Positions 54,563-63,758 of a stretch of 64,000 nt of DNA are shown piece by piece. A program made the position numbers and the translations under genes. Position 1 is the stretch's first letter. Every line of letters begins with the position of its first letter. Source of the stretch: Hungatella sp. (GTDB lineage Bacteria > Bacillota > Clostridia > Lachnospirales > Lachnospiraceae); NCBI GenBank assembly GCA_022796015.1, contig JAAWHU010000002.1, forward strand, positions 24,557 through 88,556, given 5' to 3'. A model generated the notes under the pieces. The model saw only the letters and a program-made list of their open reading frames with translations, was not told where the DNA came from and searched no databases.

Positions 54563-56596
54563 TTAGTGGGCTGTCAGGGAATAAGTAACCTTCACAGTAA
54601 TCTCCATACCCTCGCTTTCTCCTGCCAGCATTACAAAGTCTCCGCTGTTTAACTCTATGGCAGCGGTCTCGCTACTGCCAAAGCCTCCGCTCATCCTGCA
54701 CTTTTTTGAACGGTTCTGAACATAGATACTGGAATTGGTTTTGCTGTTCATTTTCAAAATCACTTTGTTGAGATCCAGCCCTGACACTGCAGGGTCAGTC
54801 ACGATCCTGCTTAAAAGAACCGTTCCTCTTTCATATCCCATGTCATAGACCTGCTCTCTGTTCCCCCCGCCAAAGCCTGTGCCTTTCACCACCAGCCAGC
54901 GGATCTTGCCGTACCATACGGCATTGTTAGCCGCAACGGCCCGTTTTATTTTCAGCAACACAAGAAGAAGTACAAGAAGAACAACGGGTATGGGAATCAG
55001 GGGCAAAATCCCCATAATGGTACATCGAACTGTAACGGGTACCTGCCGGCTTACGGACAGGCCCTTGTTATCCAAGACTCTCACGGTCAGAAGATCCTCC
55101 CCGTTTTTGGAGGGAGTCAAAGTCAATTCCCCTTTCTCGTTCAGTTCCCCTTTTCCGTATCCGTCTCTCAACTCCATCTCAAAGGTCAGTTCATCTCCAT
55201 CCGGGTCCGTAAAATACTGGTTAAGATCCAGCCTTTTCTTCACGGTGAATCCAAAAAATCCTTTCAACTCTATGGGATTTTCCAATTCTTTTGTAATAAT
55301 GGGGGCATGGTTTTCTATGGAAATCTCTATCTCCTCGGACTCGCGGTACATGGTGTCGCTGTCAATTCTAAGGATTATCTTATAAGTTCCCATGTCTGTT
55401 ATGGGTACTCTTCCCTCAAAAGAACATCCGTTTACAGTCAATGGATAGATGTGCTGTGCTCCATCCCCATCCGCGACCACCACACTGCCTGTAAACTGCT
55501 GATACAAGGTCTGGTCTTCAAGAACCACCCCTTCTTTCTCAAGATATCCTTCAACTGCAATCATGTCAGACCCATCCGCAGCCGTCTCAAGCTGTGCACT
55601 TCCCTTTAAGCTGACTTTATAATTAAAAATCAGGTTTACATGCACCTTACACCCTTTAGCGCTTTTGATCCTCAGCTTCCAGTTTCCTGCCTTGGGCATC
55701 ACCAGCTTTAACATATTGTACTGGTCGGACCGGCTTAAGATCATCTTACTTCCATCCGCCTTCAGCACATTGCTGTCAGGGTCTGTCATCTCCACCTCTG
55801 TAAGAGGATTGACGGAAAGCATGATGATATTGGCCTCCATCACGCTGTCATTGGGAATATCCACCCCGATCTCCGTAAAATTGACGCCATCGGTTTCATA
55901 CTCCCCAAGATTTACAATGTTGGAATTGACAAAGTCCGCAAAAATCTCATTAAAAATACGCGGAAGTTCTCCGGCACTGTCTACCACATAGCTCCTGCCG
56001 CCGGTCTTTACTGCCATATCTGTTAAAAGGGCCTGATCTACTTTGCCATTGGCATTGAGTCCTATGGTATAAATAGGAATTCCTCCATTTTGGGCATCTA
56101 CCGCCGCGGCCTTTGCCTTTTCCAAAGAATCCGCCTCCCTCTGTGCCTCGTCTGCGCCAGTCAGATCTATGGTTCCGTCTGTAAACAGCAGCAGCATCTG
56201 CTGATTGTCTATATCCTGCGCCTCTCGAAGCAAGCGTACCCCCTCCTGGGCCGCCATACCGATGTCCGTATCCCCTTGGTACCGGATACCGCTGATTTGA
56301 TCTTTCACCTTATTTTTGTCGGACACTGAATTCATAGGAGTCAGTTCGGTAACCGTACCCAGCTTATCCGAAAACGGCACCACCCCTGCTCGTGAACCGA
56401 AGATTTCCATCATGTCAATAAATAATTTTGCCGCGTCAACAGAAATCCTGTCAGGGTCCGTATCGTTCATGGAACCGCTGGTGTCGATGACTACCACCGT
56501 GTCCACCCCGTTTTCATCCTGTGCTCCCAAGGATGTGAGACTTATAAGCATCATCCACATCACCGTAAAAGCCGTTATTCTTACTAACCTCTTCAT
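54563..56596 (-). CDS. Single-pass vWA protein with extracellular sensor and cytoplasmic tail
   Basis: 677 residues from the ATG at 56596 (AGGAGG nine bases upstream; an overlapping GTG at 56605 lies within the ribosome site). Signal segment about 5-25, vWA domain about 30-225 with perfect MIDAS D38TSGS42, beta-rich Ig/cadherin-like region about 225-520 (includes DPDGDELTFEME), TM about 525-550, and a cytoplasmic beta-rich tail (about 560-677). It could pass an outside binding event to the tubulin-like GTPase encoded next. Five bases separate it from the preceding gene. Confidence 0.87.
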   Translation of the reverse strand: MKRLVRITAFTVMWMMLISLTSLGAQDENGVDTVVVIDTSGSMNDTDPDRISVDAAKLFIDMMEIFGSRAGVVPFSDKLGTVTELTPMNSVSDKNKVKDQISGIRYQGDTDIGMAAQEGVRLLREAQDIDNQQMLLLFTDGTIDLTGADEAQREADSLEKAKAAAVDAQNGGIPIYTIGLNANGKVDQALLTDMAVKTGGRSYVVDSAGELPRIFNEIFADFVNSNIVNLGEYETDGVNFTEIGVDIPNDSVMEANIIMLSVNPLTEVEMTDPDSNVLKADGSKMILSRSDQYNMLKLVMPKAGNWKLRIKSAKGCKVHVNLIFNYKVSLKGSAQLETAADGSDMIAVEGYLEKEGVVLEDQTLYQQFTGSVVVADGDGAQHIYPLTVNGCSFEGRVPITDMGTYKIILRIDSDTMYRESEEIEISIENHAPIITKELENPIELKGFFGFTVKKRLDLNQYFTDPDGDELTFEMELRDGYGKGELNEKGELTLTPSKNGEDLLTVRVLDNKGLSVSRQVPVTVRCTIMGILPLIPIPVVLLVLLLVLLKIKRAVAANNAVWYGKIRWLVVKGTGFGGGNREQVYDMGYERGTVLLSRIVTDPAVSGLDLNKVILKMNSKTNSSIYVQNRSKKCRMSGGFGSSETAAIELNSGDFVMLAGESEGMEITVKVTYSLTAH

Positions 56597-56601
56597 CTCT
56601 T

Positions 56602-58032
56602 TCACCCTCCTAATCTTTCGCCATATATGATAATTTCCGCGATACAGGTATCCTGGTAAACCGTTCCTCTATAAACCGCATCGATCCGGAAGGTCCGTTC
56701 CTCGGCCTCAAAAGCCTCTTCAAAAGGGAGGTCCGTTCCCTCTAAATCATAGACATCAGGAAGGTCAAAGTTCCACTCCTGCTCTCCTGCTGATACGGTC
56801 AAGCTCTTTATTCTTCCGTTCTGATAATAGGATTCCTCACTCACCACGCTTCCGTTGACAAAGACAATTCCGTCAATCCGTCCTGGCTCAACACGGACGG
56901 TCAGCTGCTCACCGATCCCATCCCCGGAGGCTCCCGTTTCCTCCGTCCTTTCTTCCCTGTGCTCTCCAGGCATAAGAAATCTGTAGTCATAGGTGACGAT
57001 ACCAAGGAAGCTCAGTACAAAGACGAAGATCAGAAGAATTACAAGATAGCGCAGCCGGGTGTGAGGTTTTATATTCTTTTTTATCCCCTTTAAATGTGCA
57101 GCCATAGCTTCGTATTTTTCGTATGCAGCTTCATCCTCTGTGCAAATCGTCCCTTTTTTGAGTATCTCAGCTTCAACGATTCCTTCTTTTCCGCATTTCA
57201 GCATTTTGGTTACAAACTCTCTTAAATCCTCGGTAATCCCCTCTGCGCCCTTAACCCTTTCACGAACTGTCTCCTTCGCCCCCTCTGCCTGCCGGATATG
57301 GGAATGCACCTTTCTCTTTATGAAAATATTGCCAAATTCAAGAAAGCCTTGGATAATAACATGTACCGCAAAAAGTCCGATTACAGCCACAATGGCCGCA
57401 TATTGTCCGCCTTTACACAAAAGCTCCGGCAGAAATCCCTCTTTATAGCTTTGATACAGCCTCAATAAAATCATTCCGGCAAAACATATAGTAAGAATGG
57501 CCGCAATGGGATGACTTTTTACCTCCCTGGGACCCTTCAAAAAAGACACAAAGCATTCCTGCCAGCTTTCCTTCTCTGCTCTCCATATTTCTTCCTGAGA
57601 ATCCGAAAGCTTCCGATAGGCCTGATAGTCTTCCGACAGTTTGATCTGCTCCTGTTCCTGCATCTGAGCCAGTTCCCCATCATTTCGATAGATCGCCAGC
57701 CGGCAGTACAGCTCTAAAGGCAGCCACATGTCATATCGGTTTTTGATAAAATAACATCGGTAATCCATGGAAACGATCTGTTTCTCTGATTGATCGGTTT
57801 GGTCGGCCCGGGATTTACAAAGCCTGGACGCAACAACAAAGGGGTTGTTGATGAACATAGATAGAAATTTAAGATAATATTCTTTGGCCTCCATAGACTG
57901 AGAATCTACACCTTTTATCTTCAGGCAAAGCTCTCTTGCCTCATTAGTCAGATACTCATAACGTTCGCAGTTATTCTTTAACCAATCGCAGTAGATCTCC
58001 ATTACCTGACCTTTCTCTGCCGTAAATTTCAT
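56602..58032 (-). CDS. Membrane protein of unknown family in the GTPase-vWA locus
   Basis: 476 residues. A 175-residue, Cys- and Tyr-rich helical cytoplasmic part, two TM segments (about 178-196 and 208-232), a charged cytoplasmic helical loop, a third TM (about 330-348) and an extracellular C-terminal domain of about 120 residues. No motif I recognise. GGGGGAAAAGG before the ATG; 31 bases after the upstream stop. Likely a membrane platform for the locus. Confidence 0.75.
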   Translation of the reverse strand: MKFTAEKGQVMEIYCDWLKNNCERYEYLTNEARELCLKIKGVDSQSMEAKEYYLKFLSMFINNPFVVASRLCKSRADQTDQSEKQIVSMDYRCYFIKNRYDMWLPLELYCRLAIYRNDGELAQMQEQEQIKLSEDYQAYRKLSDSQEEIWRAEKESWQECFVSFLKGPREVKSHPIAAILTICFAGMILLRLYQSYKEGFLPELLCKGGQYAAIVAVIGLFAVHVIIQGFLEFGNIFIKRKVHSHIRQAEGAKETVRERVKGAEGITEDLREFVTKMLKCGKEGIVEAEILKKGTICTEDEAAYEKYEAMAAHLKGIKKNIKPHTRLRYLVILLIFVFVLSFLGIVTYDYRFLMPGEHREERTEETGASGDGIGEQLTVRVEPGRIDGIVFVNGSVVSEESYYQNGRIKSLTVSAGEQEWNFDLPDVYDLEGTDLPFEEAFEAEERTFRIDAVYRGTVYQDTCIAEIIIYGERLGG

Positions 58033-58063
58033 TCCCTTTTCCCCCTGTTTGCTTACTATATCT

Positions 58064-59401
58064 TTATTTTTCCTTCTTTGCCGGGACTATAAAATCTTTT
58101 TCTATGATTTGATCCAGAAAAATATCCCCATCCCTCCTGCGCAGGCGCACATTGTAATTTCCGGGTTTCAATTCCACCTCTCCTCTATAATTAGTTTGCT
58201 TTTTCTCCAACTGGCAATATTCGGAAACACCTTGTTGTTTTTTGGCGCCGCTGAGGGTAAAAAAAACCACATCAAAGTTATCTGCCCGTATCTGATCCCA
58301 ACCGCTGTCCTTAAGTTCTAATATCACTTCTACTTTCCCTTCCTGAAAACAGCTTGCGTCGTCAGCCATTGTATAATACATCATTGCTTTTACATGTGGC
58401 ATCGCTAATACATAGCATTCATTTGTGCCCCGGTTCAGTTTGAGTTCCTCCATGGTAGCTCCATTTACATGATATAAATACCCTCCGCTTTTTAATGCAC
58501 AACTCCAGACAATACTTGCTGAATAATCCCCCGAAACATTTATCTTTCTGTCGCTATATACAAAATAATCTTTCCATTCTATAAAGTTATTCGACTCGAG
58601 CTCCTTCCGGTGTATCCATTTCAGATTTTGGTCTCCTGTCAGCCCCTGCAATACTTTTTCTGTAAATCTCCGTTTAGCTTCTGCGTGACAGTCCTCCCCA
58701 GATTTTTCTGAAATTTCCTCTATTTTAATATTGGATTCCTTATTAACAGGAGGAATATACTGTTCATATCCGCTTTTTGCCTCTTCGGGAGAATCAAATA
58801 TGAAATAGGTCTGGCACCGATAATTTTTATCTGAACGCTCTTTATCAAAAGAAACTGTTATCTCATCCATTTCCTCTTTCCTACTCTCAAATGCTTTCCC
58901 CTTAAAAGAATCATAGAAATCAGAAACCATCACAAAATCCACCCACCTTTTATCTGAAGTCCCGCTCAAATAGTTATCCAGACGTTTAAATGCATTCTTC
59001 AAATCCGTATTTTTGTTTTGCGCCCAGACCTCCTCTTCTTTTTTGTAACTTTTTATCCATGTATACACTCCTTTGTCTTTTATGATTTCTGACCTTAATC
59101 TATCCTTTTCATCAAATAAAATCACATCATGCTCCACAGCCCACGGCTGCTCAGAAAGATACAGATATATATTCTTAAAATCCTCTGCAAGCTGATCCTT
59201 TTCATCACTCCACATGGAGCCGCTGACATCAAACACAAGGAGGAACAGACCTTCCTGATCTGCCTCTCGTATATTCAAATATGGAATACTAACGGAGGTT
59301 TCTCGCTCACTGCCAGAACCGGCCTTTGAAACCAGACATATAGAGAAACTTAAGAGCAGACCAAAAGAAGCCGCCATCTTAATCCCAGATATTATCCTCA
59401 T
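58064..59401 (-). CDS. Secreted vWA protein
   Basis: 445 residues. N-terminal signal peptide (about 1-29, ICLVSKAGS), then a vWA domain with D58VSGSM at its start and VDFVMVSDFYDS later, followed by a beta-rich C-terminal half. No lipobox and no second TM, so it is either released or held by partners outside the membrane. The ATG at 59401 overlaps the previous gene by 23 bases and has AAGGAGG 12 bases upstream; an ATG at 59377 is a possible alternative. It is one of three vWA proteins in the locus. Confidence 0.82.
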   Translation of the reverse strand: MRIISGIKMAASFGLLLSFSICLVSKAGSGSERETSVSIPYLNIREADQEGLFLLVFDVSGSMWSDEKDQLAEDFKNIYLYLSEQPWAVEHDVILFDEKDRLRSEIIKDKGVYTWIKSYKKEEEVWAQNKNTDLKNAFKRLDNYLSGTSDKRWVDFVMVSDFYDSFKGKAFESRKEEMDEITVSFDKERSDKNYRCQTYFIFDSPEEAKSGYEQYIPPVNKESNIKIEEISEKSGEDCHAEAKRRFTEKVLQGLTGDQNLKWIHRKELESNNFIEWKDYFVYSDRKINVSGDYSASIVWSCALKSGGYLYHVNGATMEELKLNRGTNECYVLAMPHVKAMMYYTMADDASCFQEGKVEVILELKDSGWDQIRADNFDVVFFTLSGAKKQQGVSEYCQLEKKQTNYRGEVELKPGNYNVRLRRRDGDIFLDQIIEKDFIVPAKKEK

Positions 59402-61667
59402 ATTCTTTTAAGTCCTCCTTAAACATTCGTATATTCAGTCCATTTTTCTTTGCCTCATCAAACAGTTCTTTTATTAATAAACGAATACACTCTTTTGTAA
59501 TAATATAACCTTTTATCTGATATGCCTCATCCATCACCGGGTAGGCCAATTCCGCAAAGCACAGAAGAGTAATTTCTTCCTTGAACTCTCCCTCATATAT
59601 ACAATTACGGTCAATATAAAATTCCTGGCTCCTGGCAGTTTCGATCTGCTTCTCCATGAAAACCTGTTTTCTGTCGGGGGCTGGCTGGTTCTGTCCTTTG
59701 TCATATCTCCTTTTTTCTTGCCATGTCCATAACAAATAGGTTTCTTTCAGCACTTTTTTCAATTCGATCTTTTTCAAAATTTTAAGACTGTTTTCCGTCA
59801 ATATCTGCCGGATTATATCTTCATATCCGGATACTGGCTCTTCTCCCTTATGATGAACCGTCAGGCAAGGATACACTATTTTAAATAAGACTCCGAAAAT
59901 ACACAGTATTCCTACTATCACAATCCAGAATATCTTCAGCCTCTCATCAAATGGTATGTATCCTGCACAGGCCAATCCCATAATACCAATTCCACTTGAT
60001 ATGATAAAAACAATATTAGCAATATTATTACATTCCGGCTTTTCCGGTGGGTGCTTTATAAAAATACTATGAATCAGATTTTGTTTTGTCTGTCTGCTCT
60101 TCCCCGGTTCTTGTTTTGTACGAATCATGCAGCTGAATACAATGAGAAAGTCAGCAATAAAACAAAGCCCGCACATACATTTAATAAATGTATTATTCAT
60201 ACTAAACAATGCATCAAAGGCCCTTCCTGTTACTAAAAGTTTTGTATCCACTATCTCCAGGCAATGTTCATACTTCACCGCAAAGCTGCTTTCAACAGGT
60301 TTTTCCCATCTTTGAACCTCATAGCCATTATCAGTAGGTATCTTAATCTGAATGTCCCGTAATATGGGAACCTTGGCATATATCAGGTTTTCAGTCAATA
60401 TAATATCATATACTTTTTCTCTGATTTCCTGCTTTATACTTTCACGCTGATCCTCTGAGGATGATTCTGAAGGTAATCCTGTTTTCACTAAGTATGTTCT
60501 TAATTCTTCCAGTTTACGATTAATATCCTCTAGATTCTCTTCCTCCATGGAATATAATTTTAAATCCAGAATATTTCGGGCCAGAAAGATTATATCCTCT
60601 TTGGAAGCACACTCTACCCATTGTACATACTCCCCATTCCAAACTTCTATATCACGATCTGAAACACTTGTACCAGAAAGATTACCGTCATGATCCTGAA
60701 ATTCTCCAACAGATTCCATGACCTTTTCTTTAAATTCTTGAAATATTATATCTGAATTCTCCCGTTCCCCTTCCAATTCTTTGGACAGCTGACTATCCAG
60801 GTAACCAATCAGGTTATAAATACTTTTTCCGTTTTCTTCATTTTCTGCTGCTTTTTCCGGAAAAGAATGAAGTATTATATTGCCGTACTTAAAATAATCG
60901 TCCAATTTTTTTCTGTTTTCAGCAGTATCTTTTTCCACCTCTTCTGTAATCTCATAGGCAGTTTTATAAACCATATAATCATCTAGTTTTGTATCATAAA
61001 TATAGATATAGGTAAGCATAGAAGAAATCACTATGAAGAATAATATAAAAAATAGCGTAAAGCCCAGACAGAACATTCTTTTCACTTTAGATCCCACATA
61101 TGTTACACCGGCTAAACACTTTTCAAAAAACGTTTTTTGCTCCTCTTGGTTCTGCACATTGACGAATACGCAGGGGACATCAAGAATAGGCTTATAACAT
61201 GTGAGGTAATACTCTACAATCCTTTTCTTCTTAACCGTCTCGCCCCAGAGTTCATGCGCCAGATAAAGAGACATCAGAACAATCACTGTCTGGATCGCAA
61301 AAGATAAAACCATTGACAGTCCAATATTCAGTATTTCTCTAAGTCCCAATAATGTAGTCAAAAATGATACGATACTGGCAAACAAAATGACATAATTTGC
61401 CATGATAAACCGGATGGCAGAGCTAAAATTTCCAAAAAGCACATAGGTTAAGGCTTCAAAAAAATCTTCAACAGCATTTAATACTCCTAACAATGATTCT
61501 GAAAAATCAAGGATGGTTTGTCCTACAGACTCTATGAAGCCTAAAAAAATAGCGACAAATCTTTCACGATTTTTTTTATTTGAGACAATCATTAAAATTA
61601 CTACGACTATACCCGGCCAGATTAAGGCTTTATTGTCCTTGATCCAAGGCTGAACATTTATCTCCAC
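59379..61667 (-). CDS. Large polytopic membrane protein, first gene of the GTPase-vWA locus
   Basis: 762 residues from a GTG at 61667 (GAGGG upstream). TM segments at about 13-29, 88-108, 114-136 and 205-230, then an extracellular Glu/Lys-rich helical region (about 235-480), further TM segments at about 500-520, 545-570 and 575-600, and a cytoplasmic C-terminal domain. I recognise no family. It is probably the membrane scaffold of the locus. It overlaps the secreted vWA gene by 23 bases. The region is AT-richer than the flagellar part of the window. Confidence 0.78.
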   Translation of the reverse strand: MEINVQPWIKDNKALIWPGIVVVILMIVSNKKNRERFVAIFLGFIESVGQTILDFSESLLGVLNAVEDFFEALTYVLFGNFSSAIRFIMANYVILFASIVSFLTTLLGLREILNIGLSMVLSFAIQTVIVLMSLYLAHELWGETVKKKRIVEYYLTCYKPILDVPCVFVNVQNQEEQKTFFEKCLAGVTYVGSKVKRMFCLGFTLFFILFFIVISSMLTYIYIYDTKLDDYMVYKTAYEITEEVEKDTAENRKKLDDYFKYGNIILHSFPEKAAENEENGKSIYNLIGYLDSQLSKELEGERENSDIIFQEFKEKVMESVGEFQDHDGNLSGTSVSDRDIEVWNGEYVQWVECASKEDIIFLARNILDLKLYSMEEENLEDINRKLEELRTYLVKTGLPSESSSEDQRESIKQEIREKVYDIILTENLIYAKVPILRDIQIKIPTDNGYEVQRWEKPVESSFAVKYEHCLEIVDTKLLVTGRAFDALFSMNNTFIKCMCGLCFIADFLIVFSCMIRTKQEPGKSRQTKQNLIHSIFIKHPPEKPECNNIANIVFIISSGIGIMGLACAGYIPFDERLKIFWIVIVGILCIFGVLFKIVYPCLTVHHKGEEPVSGYEDIIRQILTENSLKILKKIELKKVLKETYLLWTWQEKRRYDKGQNQPAPDRKQVFMEKQIETARSQEFYIDRNCIYEGEFKEEITLLCFAELAYPVMDEAYQIKGYIITKECIRLLIKELFDEAKKNGLNIRMFKEDLKEYEDNIWD

Positions 61668-61783
61668 ACCTTATCCCTCTTTTGTATGAACAAATTTCTG
61701 TATATATGATGAATGATGGCACAGAGTACACCACCGAACCTCTATGCCATCAGAACTATTGATATCTATACGAATTGCATTTT

Positions 61784-62146
61784 CTATTTGTTGAACAGTG
61801 TCGCCTGATATCCGCTGAGATTCAGAGCATACCTCATCAGTTGCTCAAAATCATGCTGCTTTTCTCTTGGGCACAATTCAATATAGCTGGGTATTTGTTT
61901 TTCTTTTTGATCTCCTGTCAACAAATATGTAATATCCGTTCCCAGCTTTTCATATATTATAATAAGCTTTTCAATACTCGGCGCTTTCTCACCACGTTTC
62001 ATCATCCCATAAAATCCCGTACTCACGCCCAACAGTTCTGCCATCTGTTCCTGCGTATACCGCAGTTCCCTTCGTTTGAGCAGCAGACGACTGCCAATAT
62101 TCTTATACAGTTCCCGTACTTCCTTATGTTTTCTCCCATTGTGCAT
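61784..62146 (-). CDS. XRE-family transcriptional regulator
   Basis: About 120 residues. HTH_3 domain at about 14-70 with the typical phrase TQEQMAELLGVSTGFYGMMKRGEKAPSI, followed by a short helical tail. I take the ATG at 62146 because AAGGA lies eight bases upstream; an ATG at 62152 is too close to it. It reads in the same direction as the GTPase-vWA genes and ends 116 bases before them, so it is the natural candidate regulator. The gap between them contains an inverted repeat, GATGGCA (about 61725) / TGCCATC (about 61751). Confidence 0.85.
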   Translation of the reverse strand: MHNGRKHKEVRELYKNIGSRLLLKRRELRYTQEQMAELLGVSTGFYGMMKRGEKAPSIEKLIIIYEKLGTDITYLLTGDQKEKQIPSYIELCPREKQHDFEQLMRYALNLSGYQATLFNK

Positions 62147-62264
62147 ATACATATTCCTTCTCTTTCATCTATAATAATATAATTTATATAAATATTTTTG
62201 AAGAAACTATCAGTCGATATTATGTAATACCAATAGGTATTAAATCTATTCTACATATATTCTT

Positions 62265-62489
62265 TTGCTTCACAGCAATAAAAAGATACTAAGTTATGGG
62301 CAAAAAGACATTCTAAAAGTCAACGAGGGAAGAGGGAAGATCGAAGAATACTTTCGGATCATGGAGACGGATTTCGAGGCAAGGCCCACCCTTGTCCTCC
62401 CGGGGGACTACATTGAGAAAAACCCTCAATACCTGAAAGGCAATGGATTTTGCGGATGTGGAAGGGCAGGGATATATGCCTTTCTATAA
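62265..62489 (+). pseudogene. Transposase remnant (IS1634-like C-terminal fragment)
   Basis: A short open stretch reads EGRGKIEEYFRIMETDFEARPTLV, matching the conserved C-terminal segment of IS1634/IS4-group DDE transposases (IEExFRIMKTDFxARPV). The first two acidic residues of the catalytic triad would lie upstream in sequence that is not open, and the frame ends within 30 codons. It is a decayed insertion sequence. Confidence 0.7.
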
Positions 62490-62548
62490 TTTCAGAAAAA
62501 AGTAAGAGAATACAATAAATGATAAGGAAGCACGACGAACAAAGAAAG

Positions 62549-62586
62549 CGCTGTACAACCTGAAAATAAAGGCTATACAGCGTTTT
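62549..62586 (+). terminator. Hairpin with T-run, probably left from a lost element
   Basis: CGCTGTA (62549-62555) / TACAGCG (62576-62582) followed by TTTTATG. A 20-base loop makes it weak. It follows the transposase remnant and no intact plus-strand gene. Confidence 0.45.
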
Positions 62587-62709
62587 ATGATCTTTTTCTC
62601 TTTCTGCGAGGGCAAATTTGATACTTATTTTTTATCAAATATCGCCGTGAATTTGAATGCTAACGTTTTAGGAATAATACAGTTTTATAATACCACCCTG
62701 CCTTTCCCA

Positions 62710-63123
62710 TTAATCTGATACTTCCATTTGATACTCCTCAGCTATCTTCTTTACTTTATCTGCCGGCTCTTTTGTCTTTGCCACAGTCTGTTGAATGCTT
62801 TTCGTTTCCAGCAATGTTCGATATATCAGAATTCCTTTCTCAATTCCTTTTTCGAGTCCTCTTTCCACGCCTCTATCCTCGATCACCTGACTATATGAAC
62901 ACATATTCCTGACCTCCTCTCCGATTTCCTCTGATATATTTAATTGATACTCCACCTCCAGCTTTTTCAGTCGCTCTTCCGGTACCATACTTCCTAAAAA
63001 CAAAGTCTGAAGCATTCCCAAGGTTTTTTCTTCTGTCTGGCTATCCCCAAGTCTCAAAATAACCAGACTTATGATATCATAATCCTTATAAGCCACATCA
63101 GAAACACCATAAACATCTTCTTT
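62710..63123 (-). pseudogene. C-terminal fragment of an Rpn/PD-(D/E)XK-type protein
   Basis: The open stretch begins after a stop codon at 63124-63126 and has no good start of its own. It reads DVAYKDYDIISLVILRLG and later GVERGLEKGIEKG, the C-terminal part and charged repeat typical of the Rpn family. The nuclease core present in the gene at 30611-31618 is absent, so this is a truncated copy. A short product from the GTG at 63096 cannot be excluded. Confidence 0.65.
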
Positions 63124-63152
63124 CTACTACAATATAAATTGGTTAATATACT

Positions 63153-63173
63153 TAACAACCAGTTAGGTTGTTA
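63153..63173. repeat. Small inverted repeat
   Basis: Perfect 8-base arms TAACAACC (63153-63160) / GGTTGTTA (63166-63173) with loop AGTTA, in otherwise featureless AT-rich sequence upstream of the Rpn fragment. Confidence 0.4.
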
Positions 63174-63263
63174 GCCATCTTATTACTTATGAGATCTGGC
63201 TCCCAAGATATATAAAAACTCTAACCTTAAGTTTACAGGAAAATACCAAAGATTTCTCTACAC

Positions 63264-63351
63264 TTTCTTATTTGACGCTTACTTTACATCCATCATCCTG
63301 CTCGTAAAGCCAGCCAGCCAAAATCCCATACAATATTACTGGATAGTGTCA
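63264..63351 (-). pseudogene. Broken copy of a small membrane peptide
   Basis: Between two stop codons the minus strand encodes PVILYGILAGWLYE (63301-63342), almost the same core as the small membrane protein at 63585-63758 (PVILYGILASWVLG). It has no start codon or ribosome site. Confidence 0.45.
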
Positions 63352-63391
63352 AGATTTTTTCGCAAATTTAATTTCCGCCGTTTGGCAGCAG

Positions 63392-63547
63392 TCAGCCAGC
63401 TATGATATCAGACAGCAGTTCCTTCTCCGGTTTGGAGAGGTGCTCCATGTTCATGTAACGGCGGCTTTCTTCCACGCTGGAGCGGACAAGGTCTTTCAGA
63501 TCGTGCTTTATTAAGTCCTCGTTTAGTTGTATAATGTTATCAGACAT
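63392..63547 (-). pseudogene. IS256-family transposase remnant (N-terminus only)
   Basis: ATG at 63547 with AAAGGAGC upstream. The first 25 residues, MSDNIIQLNEDLIKHDLKDL and VRSSVEE, match the N-terminus of IS256 (Mutator-type) transposases. After that the sequence no longer fits the family and ends after 51 codons; the DDE domain is missing, so a deletion has joined unrelated sequence. Confidence 0.7.
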
Positions 63548-63584
63548 GGTTCTATAGCTCCTTTGGCAAAATTTGCGAAATTTA

Positions 63585-63758
63585 TTATACGTCATTAGAA
63601 CTTACCATCAAATTATTCTCTAATCTTCCTATTCTATCTGCTAAATCCCCCATCATCCCTCCAATCCAATAAACCACCCCAAGCACCCAGCTAGCCAATA
63701 TCCCATAAAGTATCACCGGCCCCGCAATGGTAAAAATCTTACACCCGATCCTGAACAC
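63585..63758 (-). CDS. Small single-pass membrane protein
   Basis: 57 residues from a GTG at 63758 with GGAGGGACAG directly upstream. One hydrophobic segment (IAGPVILYGILASWVLGVVYW) is followed by a short charged helix (DLADRIGRLENN). I do not recognise a family. A broken copy of the same core lies at 63264-63351 on the other side of the IS256 remnant. Small size and setting make expression uncertain. Confidence 0.5.
   Translation of the reverse strand: MFRIGCKIFTIAGPVILYGILASWVLGVVYWIGGMMGDLADRIGRLENNLMVSSNDV

Noticed and set aside
62265..62489. Intact insertion sequence
   Set aside because: Only a short C-terminal transposase segment is open; no full catalytic triad and no terminal repeats could be matched.
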